Positions 23,349 through 31,168 of a DNA stretch of 64,000 nucleotides are shown in pieces; position 1 is the stretch's first letter; every line of letters begins with the position of its first letter. Both the position numbers and the translations under genes were made by a program. The notes beneath the pieces were generated by a model. The model was not told where the DNA came from, searched no databases, and saw only the letters and a list, made by a program, of their open reading frames with translations. Source of the DNA: JB111 sp049856295. GTDB taxonomy: Bacteria > Actinomycetota > Actinomycetes > Actinomycetales > Actinomycetaceae. The stretch spans positions 186,001 to 250,000 of the forward strand of contig NZ_JBNDMZ010000003.1 of assembly GCF_049856295.1 (NCBI RefSeq), read 5' to 3'.

Positions 23349-25013
23349 CTACCAGGGCCACTCGACCGGGTCGGTCCAGAACTCGTGCGCGCGCTCGGAG
23401 ACCACGTGCTCCTCGAGCCCGGCCACGACGAGCCCGGTGTTGTGCTGCGCCATCGACCCGTCGTCGAAGACGCTGGAGTGCCCGGTGGTGCCGTCGCGGT
23501 GCTCGCCGTACGCCGTCTGTCCCTCGTACGTGGACAGGTGGGTGAGGCCGTCGACGCCGGTGGGGTCGGGCCCGAACCGGCCGAGGTCGGCGATGAGGTC
23601 GTTGTCGTTCTCGAGGTAGTAGATCGCGTCGCCCGGCACGTCGAAGTCGTCGAGATCGCCGGTCGAGATGCCCGGGGAGGACATGAACACGGTGTTGTCG
23701 ACCCCCGTGCCCTCCTGCTGGAGCGCGTACCCCTGGGTCGTCGACCCGTACGAGTGCCCGAGCGCCGTGAGGTTGGGGTCGACGGGACGCGAGGCGTTGA
23801 TCCCGGTGTAGAAGCCCGCGAGGTCGTCGCCGCCTCGCTGCGCGGCGCCGGACAGCGCGACGGAGTTGCCGGACAGCGTCTCGTCCCACTGGGGTGCGTC
23901 GTAGCCGAGCCACGACACCGTCGCCACCGTCTGGTCGTGGTGGCCGTAACGGTCGAGCTCGGCCTCGGTGACCCCCTTGAGCGAGGACATCCGGCTGTCG
24001 TAGCTCGCCAGGCTGCCGTCGACGGTGGTGGTGAACCCCGGCGTGAGGACGGAGACGTGGTCCGCGGTGTCGACATCGCCGTTCGCGACCGCCGCCTTGA
24101 CCCGGTCGCCGGACTCGGTGTCGAGCAGGAGGAGGTAGCGGCCGTCCTGGGCGATCGTCTCCTCGACCTGGGTGATCGAGTCGAGCGCGGCCTGGGCGTC
24201 GTCGATCGCACCCTGGTCGCCCGAGGCCTCGGCGGCTGCCAGCGCCTCCTCGGCGTCGGTCTTCTCGCCGTCGAGCCGGTTGCGGTTGGCCTCGTCCCTG
24301 GCGGTGGACGGGATGCCGTCGCGGTTGCCGACGAGGTCCGGCTCGTCGTCGAGGATCTCCTGGCGCTGGGCCGGGGTGAGGGACTCCCACCAGTCCGCCT
24401 GGGCCTGCTCGTCGCCGTCGGGCGGCGGGGGCCAGGTGATCTGCCCGTCGGTGTCGCCGGCCGCGGCGGCCGCCGCGAGATCGGTGTGCCCCGAGTCGAG
24501 CTGGTCGCCGTGCGCGGAGTCGAGGACCGCGGCCAGCGTCGTGTCGGCGGATTCGGCGAGCAGGAGGACCTCGGTGACGGCCTGCGACACGACGTCGACG
24601 GCCTCCTGGCGCTCGCGCGTGTACGCGTCGCGGTCCTCGACCGTGTCGAACCGGGCCGGCGGCGTCCGGGTGTCGGTGACAGAGCCGTCGCTGCCCACCG
24701 TGACCTCGCGGCTGGTAGCGAGCGCGTCGATGTCGGCGACCTTGTCCTCGACGGTGCGCACGGAGTCCTCGGCCTCGTCGACGGCCGCCCGGACGAGGGA
24801 GACCTCGTAGACGATCGACTGCGCGGCGGTGCTGATCTGGGTGCGGCGGGTCCCGGCGGCGGTGGCGGCATCACCGGTCCAGCCGGCGGGGGTGACCATC
24901 GCGTCGAGCTCGTCCTCGATGCCCTGGAGCGTGTCGCGGGCGTTCCCGAGCGCGGTGACCTCGGCGGCGAGCGACGACGACGACCAGCTCCGCACGTCCG
25001 ACCAGGTCACCAT
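23349..25013 (-). CDS. WXG100-like domain fused to DUF1023 alpha/beta hydrolase
   Basis: A 554-residue protein. The N-terminal 100 residues form a helical hairpin with a WTG turn (Trp45-Gly47) like WXG100 type VII substrates. A long helical, Ala/Glu/Asp-rich middle follows. The C-terminal domain (about 330-550) is a DUF1023 hydrolase with nucleophile elbow LTALGHSYGSTTQG and downstream DNDLIADLGRFGP and GHSSVFD. It has no signal peptide, which fits type VII export. The ATG at 25011-25013 overlaps the stop of the upstream gene by 7 bases, so the two are translated together. The substrate is unknown; a secreted lipase/esterase or toxin are both possible. Confidence 0.75.
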   Translation of the reverse strand: MVTWSDVRSWSSSSLAAEVTALGNARDTLQGIEDELDAMVTPAGWTGDAATAAGTRRTQISTAAQSIVYEVSLVRAAVDEAEDSVRTVEDKVADIDALATSREVTVGSDGSVTDTRTPPARFDTVEDRDAYTRERQEAVDVVSQAVTEVLLLAESADTTLAAVLDSAHGDQLDSGHTDLAAAAAAGDTDGQITWPPPPDGDEQAQADWWESLTPAQRQEILDDEPDLVGNRDGIPSTARDEANRNRLDGEKTDAEEALAAAEASGDQGAIDDAQAALDSITQVEETIAQDGRYLLLLDTESGDRVKAAVANGDVDTADHVSVLTPGFTTTVDGSLASYDSRMSSLKGVTEAELDRYGHHDQTVATVSWLGYDAPQWDETLSGNSVALSGAAQRGGDDLAGFYTGINASRPVDPNLTALGHSYGSTTQGYALQQEGTGVDNTVFMSSPGISTGDLDDFDVPGDAIYYLENDNDLIADLGRFGPDPTGVDGLTHLSTYEGQTAYGEHRDGTTGHSSVFDDGSMAQHNTGLVVAGLEEHVVSERAHEFWTDPVEWPW

Positions 25014-25615
25014 CGCGGGACCTCGTCGACGATGTCGGGGGCCGCATCCGGGAGGTCGGCGCCGGCGGGGCCGATGAGGGGCTCGGCCGAGGTCGAGCCG
25101 GCCGAGGCGGAGCCGACGGCGCCGGACCCTGGCGCCGCGCCTGATCCACCCATGTGCGCCGGCAGGCCGGCGCCCGGTCGCACGGTCACGCGGAAGATCG
25201 TCGAGGTGGCCGTGCCGAAGGTGAGGATGCGGCCGTCCTCGGCGTAGAACCGAGCCTCGTGGTCCTCGAGCCTGTCGACGGCGAGCTCGGCCCCCGTGTA
25301 CCCCACCCGGCGGGCGTGGGCCGCGACGATCGCGATCGCGCGGTCCCACTCGTCCTCGTCGAGGTGCCGGGCGACGCCGAACGTGTAGTGCCGGTCCACC
25401 GGGTCGCTCGCTCTCGGACCGGTGCGCGCCGTGCTCAGCTGCGGCCTGTTCTGGATCCAGGTGAGCCCGTTGAGCGCGGCATCGAGGTCGTCCTTGACGG
25501 CCTCGGCCAGGTCGGTGATCTCCCGGTCCGCGTCGGTCGGCTCGGCGTCGGTCGGCTGGGCGTCGGTCAGGTCGGCGTCCCTCAGCTCGGGCGGTGGGCC
25601 GTCGGCTTCGTCCAT
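25007..25615 (-). CDS. Hypothetical LppA-like protein coupled to the DUF1023 hydrolase
   Basis: A 202-residue soluble protein. A Thr/Asp/Ala-rich start (four near-repeats of TDAxPTDA type) leads to a compact domain (about 45-155: RHYTFGVARHLDEDEWDRAI and RILTFGTATSTIFRVTV) that resembles the LppA-type partner often encoded beside DUF1023 hydrolases, here without a lipoprotein signal. The last 45 residues are Gly/Ser/Ala-rich. ATG 25613-25615 has AGGAG upstream. Translational overlap with the hydrolase gene suggests the two proteins act together, possibly as chaperone or immunity partner; this is inference. Confidence 0.6.
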   Translation of the reverse strand: MDEADGPPPELRDADLTDAQPTDAEPTDADREITDLAEAVKDDLDAALNGLTWIQNRPQLSTARTGPRASDPVDRHYTFGVARHLDEDEWDRAIAIVAAHARRVGYTGAELAVDRLEDHEARFYAEDGRILTFGTATSTIFRVTVRPGAGLPAHMGGSGAAPGSGAVGSASAGSTSAEPLIGPAGADLPDAAPDIVDEVPRW

Positions 25616-25801
25616 GCGCGCATCTCCTGGGCAGGTCCGTCGTCGTCGGCGTCCCCAAGGTGCCGACGGGACGAATCTTCCACGTCGCGCCCCGAGGGCC
25701 GAATCCATGACAACGATCGCGTGGGGAGAAGTCCCCATCGACGACGACGGGAGCACGTGGCAGGCCCGCTCCGGGGTGGCGCGCCGCGTTCGGGCGTGGT
25801 C

Positions 25802-25807
25802 GACAAT
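25802..25807 (+). promoter_or_regulatory. -10 box of the SMP-30 family gene
   Basis: GACAAT, 6 bases before the ATG at 25814. The remaining divergent gap (25616-25801) shows a small GGGGA/TCCCC hairpin at 25723-25736 and little else. Confidence 0.55.
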
Positions 25808-25813
25808 GGGCCC

Positions 25814-26674
25814 ATGACACACGTGCACTCGGCACCCGAACAGGTCACCGACGCCGTCGCCTATCACGGGGAGGGGCCGGTCTGGTCCGCGAGCTGGGGC
25901 GGGCTCCGGTTCGTCGACATGCTCGCCGGGGACCTGCTGACCGTCCGGGACGACGGCGGGGTCGACCGCCTGCCGACCGGCTCCGCCGTCGCCGCCTTCG
26001 TCCGCCCGCGCGCCGACGGCGGCTACGTGGTCGGCACCGAGCGTGGGCTGGCCACGTCCGACGAGCCCGACGCCGTGCCCTCACCGTGGTTGACCCTCTG
26101 GCGCCACGAGGGACTGCGGATGAACGAGGGCGGCTGCGACGCCGCCGGCAACCTCTACGCGGGCAACATGGCCTACGACCGCAGCCCGGAGGTCGCGAGC
26201 CTCTACCGGATCACGCCCGGCGGGGACGTGACGACCGCCGTCGAGCGGGTGACGACCTCCAACGGCTTCGACGTCTCCCCCGACGGCTCGCTCGCGTACT
26301 ACAACGACACCTCGGCCGGCGGGACCGATGTCTTCGACGTCACCGACGTCGGGCTCCGCAACCGACGGCGCTTCGCGACCGTAGCCTCCGACGAGCGGCC
26401 CGACGGCCTGACCGTCGACTCGGCGGGGAACGTGTGGGTCGCGCTCAACCGCGTCGGGAAGGTGCGCCTGTACTCCCCCGAGGGGGCCGAGCTGGCGACG
26501 GTCGACCTGCCCGTCCGGCTCGTCACCGCATGCACTCTCGGCGGCGAGGACGGCCGCGACCTGTTCGTCACCACGTCCAAGGAAAAGCTCGACGACCCGG
26601 AGCCGGAGGCCGGCGCCGTCTTCCGCATCCGGGTCGAGGTACCGGGCCGGCCGGTGCGCACGTTCGGGGGCTGA
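25814..26674 (+). CDS. SMP-30/gluconolactonase-family beta-propeller protein
   Basis: A 286-residue six-bladed propeller. The metal-site pieces are visible: the glutamate in YHGEGPVW, the asparagine in SNGFDVSPDGSLAYYNDT, and the aspartate in ERPDGLTVDSAGNVWVA. Family members hydrolyse sugar lactones or other esters using a calcium or zinc ion in the cytoplasm. Which sugar is not inferable, because no sugar genes are adjacent. Leaderless start at ATG 25814. Its stop lies 7 bases from the convergent WXG100-like gene. Confidence 0.88.
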   Translation: MTHVHSAPEQVTDAVAYHGEGPVWSASWGGLRFVDMLAGDLLTVRDDGGVDRLPTGSAVAAFVRPRADGGYVVGTERGLATSDEPDAVPSPWLTLWRHEGLRMNEGGCDAAGNLYAGNMAYDRSPEVASLYRITPGGDVTTAVERVTTSNGFDVSPDGSLAYYNDTSAGGTDVFDVTDVGLRNRRRFATVASDERPDGLTVDSAGNVWVALNRVGKVRLYSPEGAELATVDLPVRLVTACTLGGEDGRDLFVTTSKEKLDDPEPEAGAVFRIRVEVPGRPVRTFGG

Positions 26675-26681
26675 GCAGGGG

Positions 26682-26966
26682 TCAGCCGAAGTCCTGCGCC
26701 GCCGCCTCGTCGGTGTCGCGGTAGGTGCGCGCCGCTGCCTCGAGCCCGGCCGCGTAGTTGTCCAGCCCCTCGGTCAGCGCATCCTTCTCCCCGGTCCAGC
26801 TCGTCCCCAGCTCTGGCGCCGACACCGCGGAGCTCGAACCAGGCATCGCCGTGGCGATCCCGTCGACCGCTGCCGGCAGGTCGACGTCGGCGATATCGCC
26901 GGACGCGTCTCGGGCGTTGCTCGCCGCGGTCTCGAGCTGGCTGATCTCGGCCTCGAAGTCGCTCAC
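26682..26966 (-). CDS. Small WXG100/ESX-type secretion target
   Basis: A 94-residue all-helical protein with the WXG100 plan: two helices joined by a turn with WTG (Trp57-Gly59) and a C-terminal YRDTDE, which fits the YxxxD/E type VII export signal (Tyr82, Asp86). The length is normal for the family. No EccC-type translocase is encoded in this window, so the secretion machine, if any, lies elsewhere. GTG 26966 is 6 bases after CACGAT, a leaderless arrangement. It is 1.7 kb from the WXG-hydrolase locus on the same strand, separated by the SMP-30 gene. Confidence 0.7.
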   Translation of the reverse strand: MSDFEAEISQLETAASNARDASGDIADVDLPAAVDGIATAMPGSSSAVSAPELGTSWTGEKDALTEGLDNYAAGLEAAARTYRDTDEAAAQDFG

Positions 26967-26972
26967 GGGGAG

Positions 26973-26978
26973 ATCGTG
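26973..26978 (-). promoter_or_regulatory. -10 box of the WXG100-like gene
   Basis: CACGAT on the minus strand, 6 bases before the GTG at 26966. Confidence 0.4.
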
Positions 26979-27023
26979 CCACGCGCCCCGGACCGGCCCG
27001 ACATGGTCCCGTCAGGGACGGGC

Positions 27024-28928
27024 TCACCCCGACCACCCCCCGCGATAAGGCAGGTCATACATGTCGGGCACGTCGAACTCCTCCAGGTCGTCCACGTAGG
27101 ACAGGTCGTCGAGGTCGTCCAGGTAATCACGATCGTCCGGCTCCACCATCTCGGGTGGATCACCACCGGCCGTCGCGATCCAGCCGGGCGGATCGCCACT
27201 TGTTCCGACGCCTGGCGGCCGCGATCGTTCCACGCCGTCGGAGCGACGGACCGGCTGCTCGAGCTCCGCAAGTGCCGCCCGGCTCTCGGCGTATCGCCGA
27301 CGCATGGCGTCCGTCCGGCTCGCCCGGAACGTCTGGGCGAGGGCCGAGCCGCCACGGGTCGAGTATCTGTGACCCGTCGGCGTGCTGACCGTGAGGTCCT
27401 CGCCGTCGACGCTGTGGGACCACCCCTCGTTCTCCTTCGCGAGGTTGCACCGCTGGCACAGCCCCGACGCATTCGCGACGTCCGTCGTCCCGCCGGCCGC
27501 GTGCGGGCGCACGTGGTCGACCTGCCGGATCGGCGCGCCGCACCACAGGTTGCGGCATCGGTCGTCGCGCGCCAGCACGAGCGCCCGGAGTCGTTTGGAG
27601 AAGAGTCGCGAGCGCACATCCATCTTCGTGATCCGCCCGGTCTCCGGCTCGACCCACAGGCGCCGCAGCTGGACGTCGCCCGCCTGGTCCGCGGTGAGGA
27701 TGCCGCGCGCGACGGCGGCGTCGAGCGGACCCTCCCCCGGGATGCGTGCCGGCTCGTCACCACCGAGCAGCGTCTCGTCCGTCATCACCAGGGTGAGGTC
27801 GACACCTCCCGGACGTCCGGGTCGCGTGCCGGTGATGCGTTCGACGAACAGATCCGCCGCCACCTGGTCTCGGGTACGCGCAACGGCGCCACCCTCGGTG
27901 ACCTCGGTGTCGGCCGCCCGTAGCAGCGAGGCCTTGACCGCCACCGCGTCGGTGAGCGTGAGGAGCGCCGTCACGTAGGCCATGCCGCCCGGCGCAGGTC
28001 GGACGGAGACGCGGCGTTCGCGCCTGTGCCGCTCGAGCCGCTCCACGGCCGACGCCTGGTCCAGCTGCCGGGCATGGTGACGCGCGCGTGCAGCCGCCTG
28101 TGCGTCGCTCAGTCGCGGCAGGTCGGTCGCGACGGCCTCGTCGACGACCCGGCGGTCCTCGGCGTCGAGCATCGCCGTCTCGCGCGCGACGAGCGTGGCC
28201 CGCCACTCCGACACGTCGCCCTGCTCCAGAAGGGTCATGGTGCGGGGCAGCTCGCGAAGGAGCGCCTTGGCGAACCCGAGATGCTGCGAGCCCTTCGTCG
28301 GCGAGTCCCGCCGGGCGAGCGCCACCTCCTCCGCGACGCCCTTGCCGCGCTCATGCGCAGGCACGCCCCGCGCGGCCTCGGCCGCCCGCCGCCGCTCGTC
28401 GAGTCGTACCGCTGCACGCGCCTGGACGGCTGCGAGCGCCGACTTGACCGACTCCACCCGTGTGATGAGGTCGATCTCCCCCGGCTCATCGGCAGCCTCG
28501 ACGCCGGACAGCTCGACGAGGAGCGCACCGAGCGCGTCGTCCCCGAGCAGCGCGTCGGTCCACGTCCCGCCGGCCCGCGACGCGGAGCCGGCCTGGCCAG
28601 GGGGCCGAGTGGCAAGGGCCGATGCAAAAGCGGGCACGGTCGTACGGGTAGCCGTGGCAGGTACGGCGGGAACGGCAGGGATACTCGCGGACCCGGGAGC
28701 GTCGGCGGGCCGAGGCGCCGCGTCTTGCCCGGTCGTGGCGGTGACGTCAGGCGCAGAGGCGGACTCCGTTGTGGTTGCGGGGCGAACCGCGGAGTCCGAC
28801 CCGGCCGTGGAGGTGCCGCAACGCCCCGACGCGAGAGCGGTCGTGGTCGTGGCTCCAGAAGCAGTGAGGGGCGATCGAGAGACCGCGCGCGAGCCAACAA
28901 CGTGGGTCTCGGTACTCGTGTCGGTCAT
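27024..28928 (-). CDS. DUF222 / HNH endonuclease (13E12-family), LexA-controlled
   Basis: A 634-residue protein. A Thr/Ala/Pro-rich start (1-120) precedes a DUF222 helical domain (about 135-400) and a C-terminal HNH nuclease domain at about 455-510, with zinc-type cysteines and the core VDHVRPHAAGG followed by NASGLCQRCN. The family is abundant in actinobacteria and includes the M. tuberculosis 13E12 repeat proteins. The C-terminus is strikingly acidic (YLDDLDDLSYVDDLEEF). ATG 28926-28928 has GGAGG upstream. A perfect SOS box lies 29 bases before the start, so DNA damage should induce it. Its natural DNA target is unknown; it may belong to a decayed mobile element. Confidence 0.9.
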   Translation of the reverse strand: MTDTSTETHVVGSRAVSRSPLTASGATTTTALASGRCGTSTAGSDSAVRPATTTESASAPDVTATTGQDAAPRPADAPGSASIPAVPAVPATATRTTVPAFASALATRPPGQAGSASRAGGTWTDALLGDDALGALLVELSGVEAADEPGEIDLITRVESVKSALAAVQARAAVRLDERRRAAEAARGVPAHERGKGVAEEVALARRDSPTKGSQHLGFAKALLRELPRTMTLLEQGDVSEWRATLVARETAMLDAEDRRVVDEAVATDLPRLSDAQAAARARHHARQLDQASAVERLERHRRERRVSVRPAPGGMAYVTALLTLTDAVAVKASLLRAADTEVTEGGAVARTRDQVAADLFVERITGTRPGRPGGVDLTLVMTDETLLGGDEPARIPGEGPLDAAVARGILTADQAGDVQLRRLWVEPETGRITKMDVRSRLFSKRLRALVLARDDRCRNLWCGAPIRQVDHVRPHAAGGTTDVANASGLCQRCNLAKENEGWSHSVDGEDLTVSTPTGHRYSTRGGSALAQTFRASRTDAMRRRYAESRAALAELEQPVRRSDGVERSRPPGVGTSGDPPGWIATAGGDPPEMVEPDDRDYLDDLDDLSYVDDLEEFDVPDMYDLPYRGGWSG

Positions 28929-28956
28929 CTCGCCACCTCCTCGTCGAGCCAGTTTC

Positions 28957-28972
28957 TCGAACCTGTGTTCGA
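28957..28972 (-). promoter_or_regulatory. LexA (SOS) box
   Basis: TCGAACCTGTGTTCGA, a perfect match to the actinobacterial SOS consensus TCGAAC-N4-GTTCGA. A TAGGCT box on the minus strand lies just upstream, so bound LexA would cover the transcription start. Confidence 0.85.
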
Positions 28973-29149
28973 ACTGATCCAAGCCTACCGCAACGAACTG
29001 ACACCACAAGAGATCAACCGAAATAAGTGGACAAGACGTCACGAAGGCGTCCTGTGGATAGATCGGGACCGGGGCAAACGGTGGGGCGAATCGCCGACGC
29101 GCCGCCAGGCCAGGCGCAGAGGCAGGGTTGGAGGCACTGGCAGGAGTAG

Positions 29150-29194
29150 GGGCAGAGGCACAGTCACAGTCACAGGCACAGGCACAGGCACAAG
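29150..29194. repeat. Degenerate hexanucleotide tract (GGCACA/GTCACA)
   Basis: About seven imperfect 6-base units, the central ones GTCACA GTCACA GGC and GGCACA repeats. It lies between the HNH promoter and the kinase promoter and may vary in length by slippage. Confidence 0.7.
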
Positions 29195-29292
29195 CGGCGG
29201 CACCGGCGCACCCAACGGGCATGGCACACGCGAGGATCGGGGCGGGTCCCGCGCGACAGTCACGGCCGGGCGACGTGCCGGCACGCCTCGCC

Positions 29293-29298
29293 TACCCT
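29293..29298 (+). promoter_or_regulatory. -10 box of the kinase gene
   Basis: TACCCT; predicts a transcript starting about 29305 with a 37-base leader that carries the GGAGG ribosome site. Confidence 0.5.
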
Positions 29299-29341
29299 TG
29301 TCCGGTGCGGGCACCGGCCCGCCGACGGACCGGAGGTGGCG

Positions 29342-30127
29342 ATGGACGACGACGCCCGCACCACCCGCCACACGCCCGCGGAGGGCGCGACAGATACGAC
29401 GGGCGGCGCCGGACACACCGCGGCGACGACAAGCACGACGACGACAGACCCGCCCCCGACACCCCCCGCCCGACCGGCACAGGAACCACTGTTCGACATC
29501 CCCGAGGCGGCGCGGACCCCGCTCGCGCGGGTCGTGCTCGTGACCGGGCCGTCAGGCTCCGGCAAGACGCGCCTGACGCGCCGGCTCGGCCTGCCCACGG
29601 TCGCCCTCGACGACTTCTACCTCGACGGTGACCACCCCGGCCTGCCCCGGCGCCACGGCATGGTCGACTGGGACTCCCCCGCCAGCTGGGACGGCACCGC
29701 GGCCGTGGCGGCACTCGTCGAGCTCGTGACCACGGGGTCGGTGGAGGTCCCGGTCTACGACATCCCGTCGAACGCGCGCGTGAGCTCGAGGACGATCGAG
29801 CTCGGCACGGCGCGTGCCGTCGTCGCGGAAGGGATCTTCGCCGCCGAGATCATCGACGCCTGCCGCACCGAGGGGATCCTCGCCGACGCCCTGTGCCTCA
29901 CCCGCCCCCGACTGCAGACCTTCGTGTTCCGCCTGGCCAGGGACCTGGATGAGGGCAGAAAGCCTCCGCTCAACCTCGTGCGCCGCGGACTGGCGCTCAC
30001 GCTCGCCGAGCCCGCGATGTACCGCGACCTCGTGGCCAAGGGCGCCCGTCGAACAACGGTCGACGACGCCGAACGGACGATCCTCCGGGTGGCCGCCGGG
30101 CTGCCGCCGGAGCCCGTCGAGGACTGA
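29342..30127 (+). CDS. Uridine kinase-like P-loop protein
   Basis: A 261-residue protein. After a disordered Thr/Pro-rich start of about 50 residues comes a P-loop NTPase with Walker A GPSGSGKT (Gly69-Thr76) and the kinase element LPTVALDDFYLDGDHPGLP, the acidic base region of uridine/phosphoribulokinase-like enzymes. It is followed by VDWDSPASWD, YDIPSNARVSS and a lid region RLARDLDEGRKPP. It most likely phosphorylates a nucleoside or a related small molecule; it is not the canonical Udk because the conserved nucleoside motifs differ. ATG 29342 has GGAGG 5 bases upstream; the in-frame GTG at 29336 overlaps that site. Confidence 0.78.
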   Translation: MDDDARTTRHTPAEGATDTTGGAGHTAATTSTTTTDPPPTPPARPAQEPLFDIPEAARTPLARVVLVTGPSGSGKTRLTRRLGLPTVALDDFYLDGDHPGLPRRHGMVDWDSPASWDGTAAVAALVELVTTGSVEVPVYDIPSNARVSSRTIELGTARAVVAEGIFAAEIIDACRTEGILADALCLTRPRLQTFVFRLARDLDEGRKPPLNLVRRGLALTLAEPAMYRDLVAKGARRTTVDDAERTILRVAAGLPPEPVED

Positions 30128-30184
30128 CGCCACCGACCTTGCGGGGTGCCCGAGGCAGGGAGCGTGCGGCGCGGGTGGGGACGA

Positions 30185-31156
30185 TCAGAACGGCGCGACC
30201 TTCGGGACCGCCGGGAACAGCTCGTCGAGCTCGGCCTCGTCCTCCTCGGTCGGCACCCAGGCGATGGACTCGGCGTTCTGCCGGATCTGCTCCGGCGTCG
30301 TCGCACCGGCGATGACCGAGGCCACCGGGCCGCGCGAGGCCAGCCACGAGAAGGCCACCTGCAGCTCGGTGAGGTCGCGCGCACGGGCGAACTCGCCGAA
30401 CTTCCGCAGCGTGGCAAGGGTGTTCTCGTCGTCGAGCAGGTGCTGACGCGTGAGGGCGAGCCGGGAACCCGCCGGGGCCACCCCGTCGGAGTACTTGCCC
30501 GTGAGCAGGCCGTTGGCCAGCGGGAAGAAGGGCAGCACGCCGAGCCCGAAGTGCTCGGCCGCGGGGATGACCTCCTGCTCGGCGCGACGGTCGAGCAGGT
30601 TGTAGTGGTTCTGCGCGGACACGAACTGCACCCCGCCGAGCGACTCGGCCACGTGCGCGGCGTCGGCGATCTGCCAGCCGGCCAGGTTCGAGTGCCCCAC
30701 GTAGAGGACCTTCCCCTCGCGCACGAGGTCGTCGAGGGCGGAGATCGTCTCGTCGATCGGGGTGTCGGCGTCGGGCGTGTGGTACTGGTACAGGTCGATC
30801 CGGTCGGTCTGCAGACGCCGGAGCGAGTGCTCGACCGACCGCTTGACGTGCCGCCGCGAGCCGCGCGCACCGAAGTCGGGCCCTTCGTCGTCGTGGGCCT
30901 TCATCCCGAACTTCGTCGCCACCACCACGTCGTCCCGACGCCCCTTGAGCGCCTCCCCGAGCAGCGTCTCGGACGTGGCCGGCCCGTAGGAGTTCGCGGT
31001 GTCGAAGAACGTGATCCCGGCGTCGAGCGCCGCGTGGACCAGGGCAGACGCGCCGTCCTGGTGCTCGGTGACGGTCCCGCGGCGGCCGAGGTTGTTGCAC
31101 CCCAGACCCACGCGGGAGACGGACAGGCCGGAGGCGCCGAGGCGTGCGTGGTCCAT
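30185..31156 (-). CDS. Aldo/keto reductase (YhdN/AKR11-13-like)
   Basis: A 323-residue AKR barrel with tetrad residues in ITFFDTANSYGPATSE (Asp, Tyr), VVATKFGM (Lys) and DLYQYHTPD (His), and the C-terminal NADPH site VIAGATTPEQIRQNAESI. An unrelated subfamily from the AKR at 12948. It begins MDHARLGASGLSVSRVGLGC, the standard start. Leaderless: ATG 31156 is 6 bases after TAGTCT, and this box overlaps the stop codon of the lysS gene, so the two minus-strand genes are packed end to end with a promoter inside a stop codon. Confidence 0.88.
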   Translation of the reverse strand: MDHARLGASGLSVSRVGLGCNNLGRRGTVTEHQDGASALVHAALDAGITFFDTANSYGPATSETLLGEALKGRRDDVVVATKFGMKAHDDEGPDFGARGSRRHVKRSVEHSLRRLQTDRIDLYQYHTPDADTPIDETISALDDLVREGKVLYVGHSNLAGWQIADAAHVAESLGGVQFVSAQNHYNLLDRRAEQEVIPAAEHFGLGVLPFFPLANGLLTGKYSDGVAPAGSRLALTRQHLLDDENTLATLRKFGEFARARDLTELQVAFSWLASRGPVASVIAGATTPEQIRQNAESIAWVPTEEDEAELDELFPAVPKVAPF

Positions 31157-31162
31157 GGATCC

Positions 31163-31168
31163 AGACTA
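31163..31168 (-). promoter_or_regulatory. -10 box of the aldo/keto reductase gene, overlapping the lysS stop
   Basis: TAGTCT on the minus strand, 6 bases before the ATG at 31156. Its first three bases are the TAG stop of lysS. Confidence 0.5.

Larger units (their letters stand above)
28973..29341. other. Non-coding gap between the HNH and kinase genes
   Basis: This stretch holds the promoter region of the HNH gene (28973-29050, AT-rich against the local background), a hexanucleotide repeat tract (29150-29194) and the promoter box of the kinase gene (29293). An antisense frame stays open across it, but its product is low complexity (alternating Ala/Cys/Asp) and not credible. Confidence 0.6.

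Noticed and set aside
25707..25817. A 36-codon frame (MTTIAWGEVPIDDD...) whose TGA overlaps the SMP-30 start as ATGA
   Set aside because: It would cross the clear GACAAT promoter of the SMP-30 gene and has only a weak ribosome site. Possible leader peptide, but unsupported.
27024..28928. Active mobile element or intron carrying the HNH gene
   Set aside because: No terminal repeats, target duplication or reverse transcriptase were found around the gene; only the family association suggests mobility.
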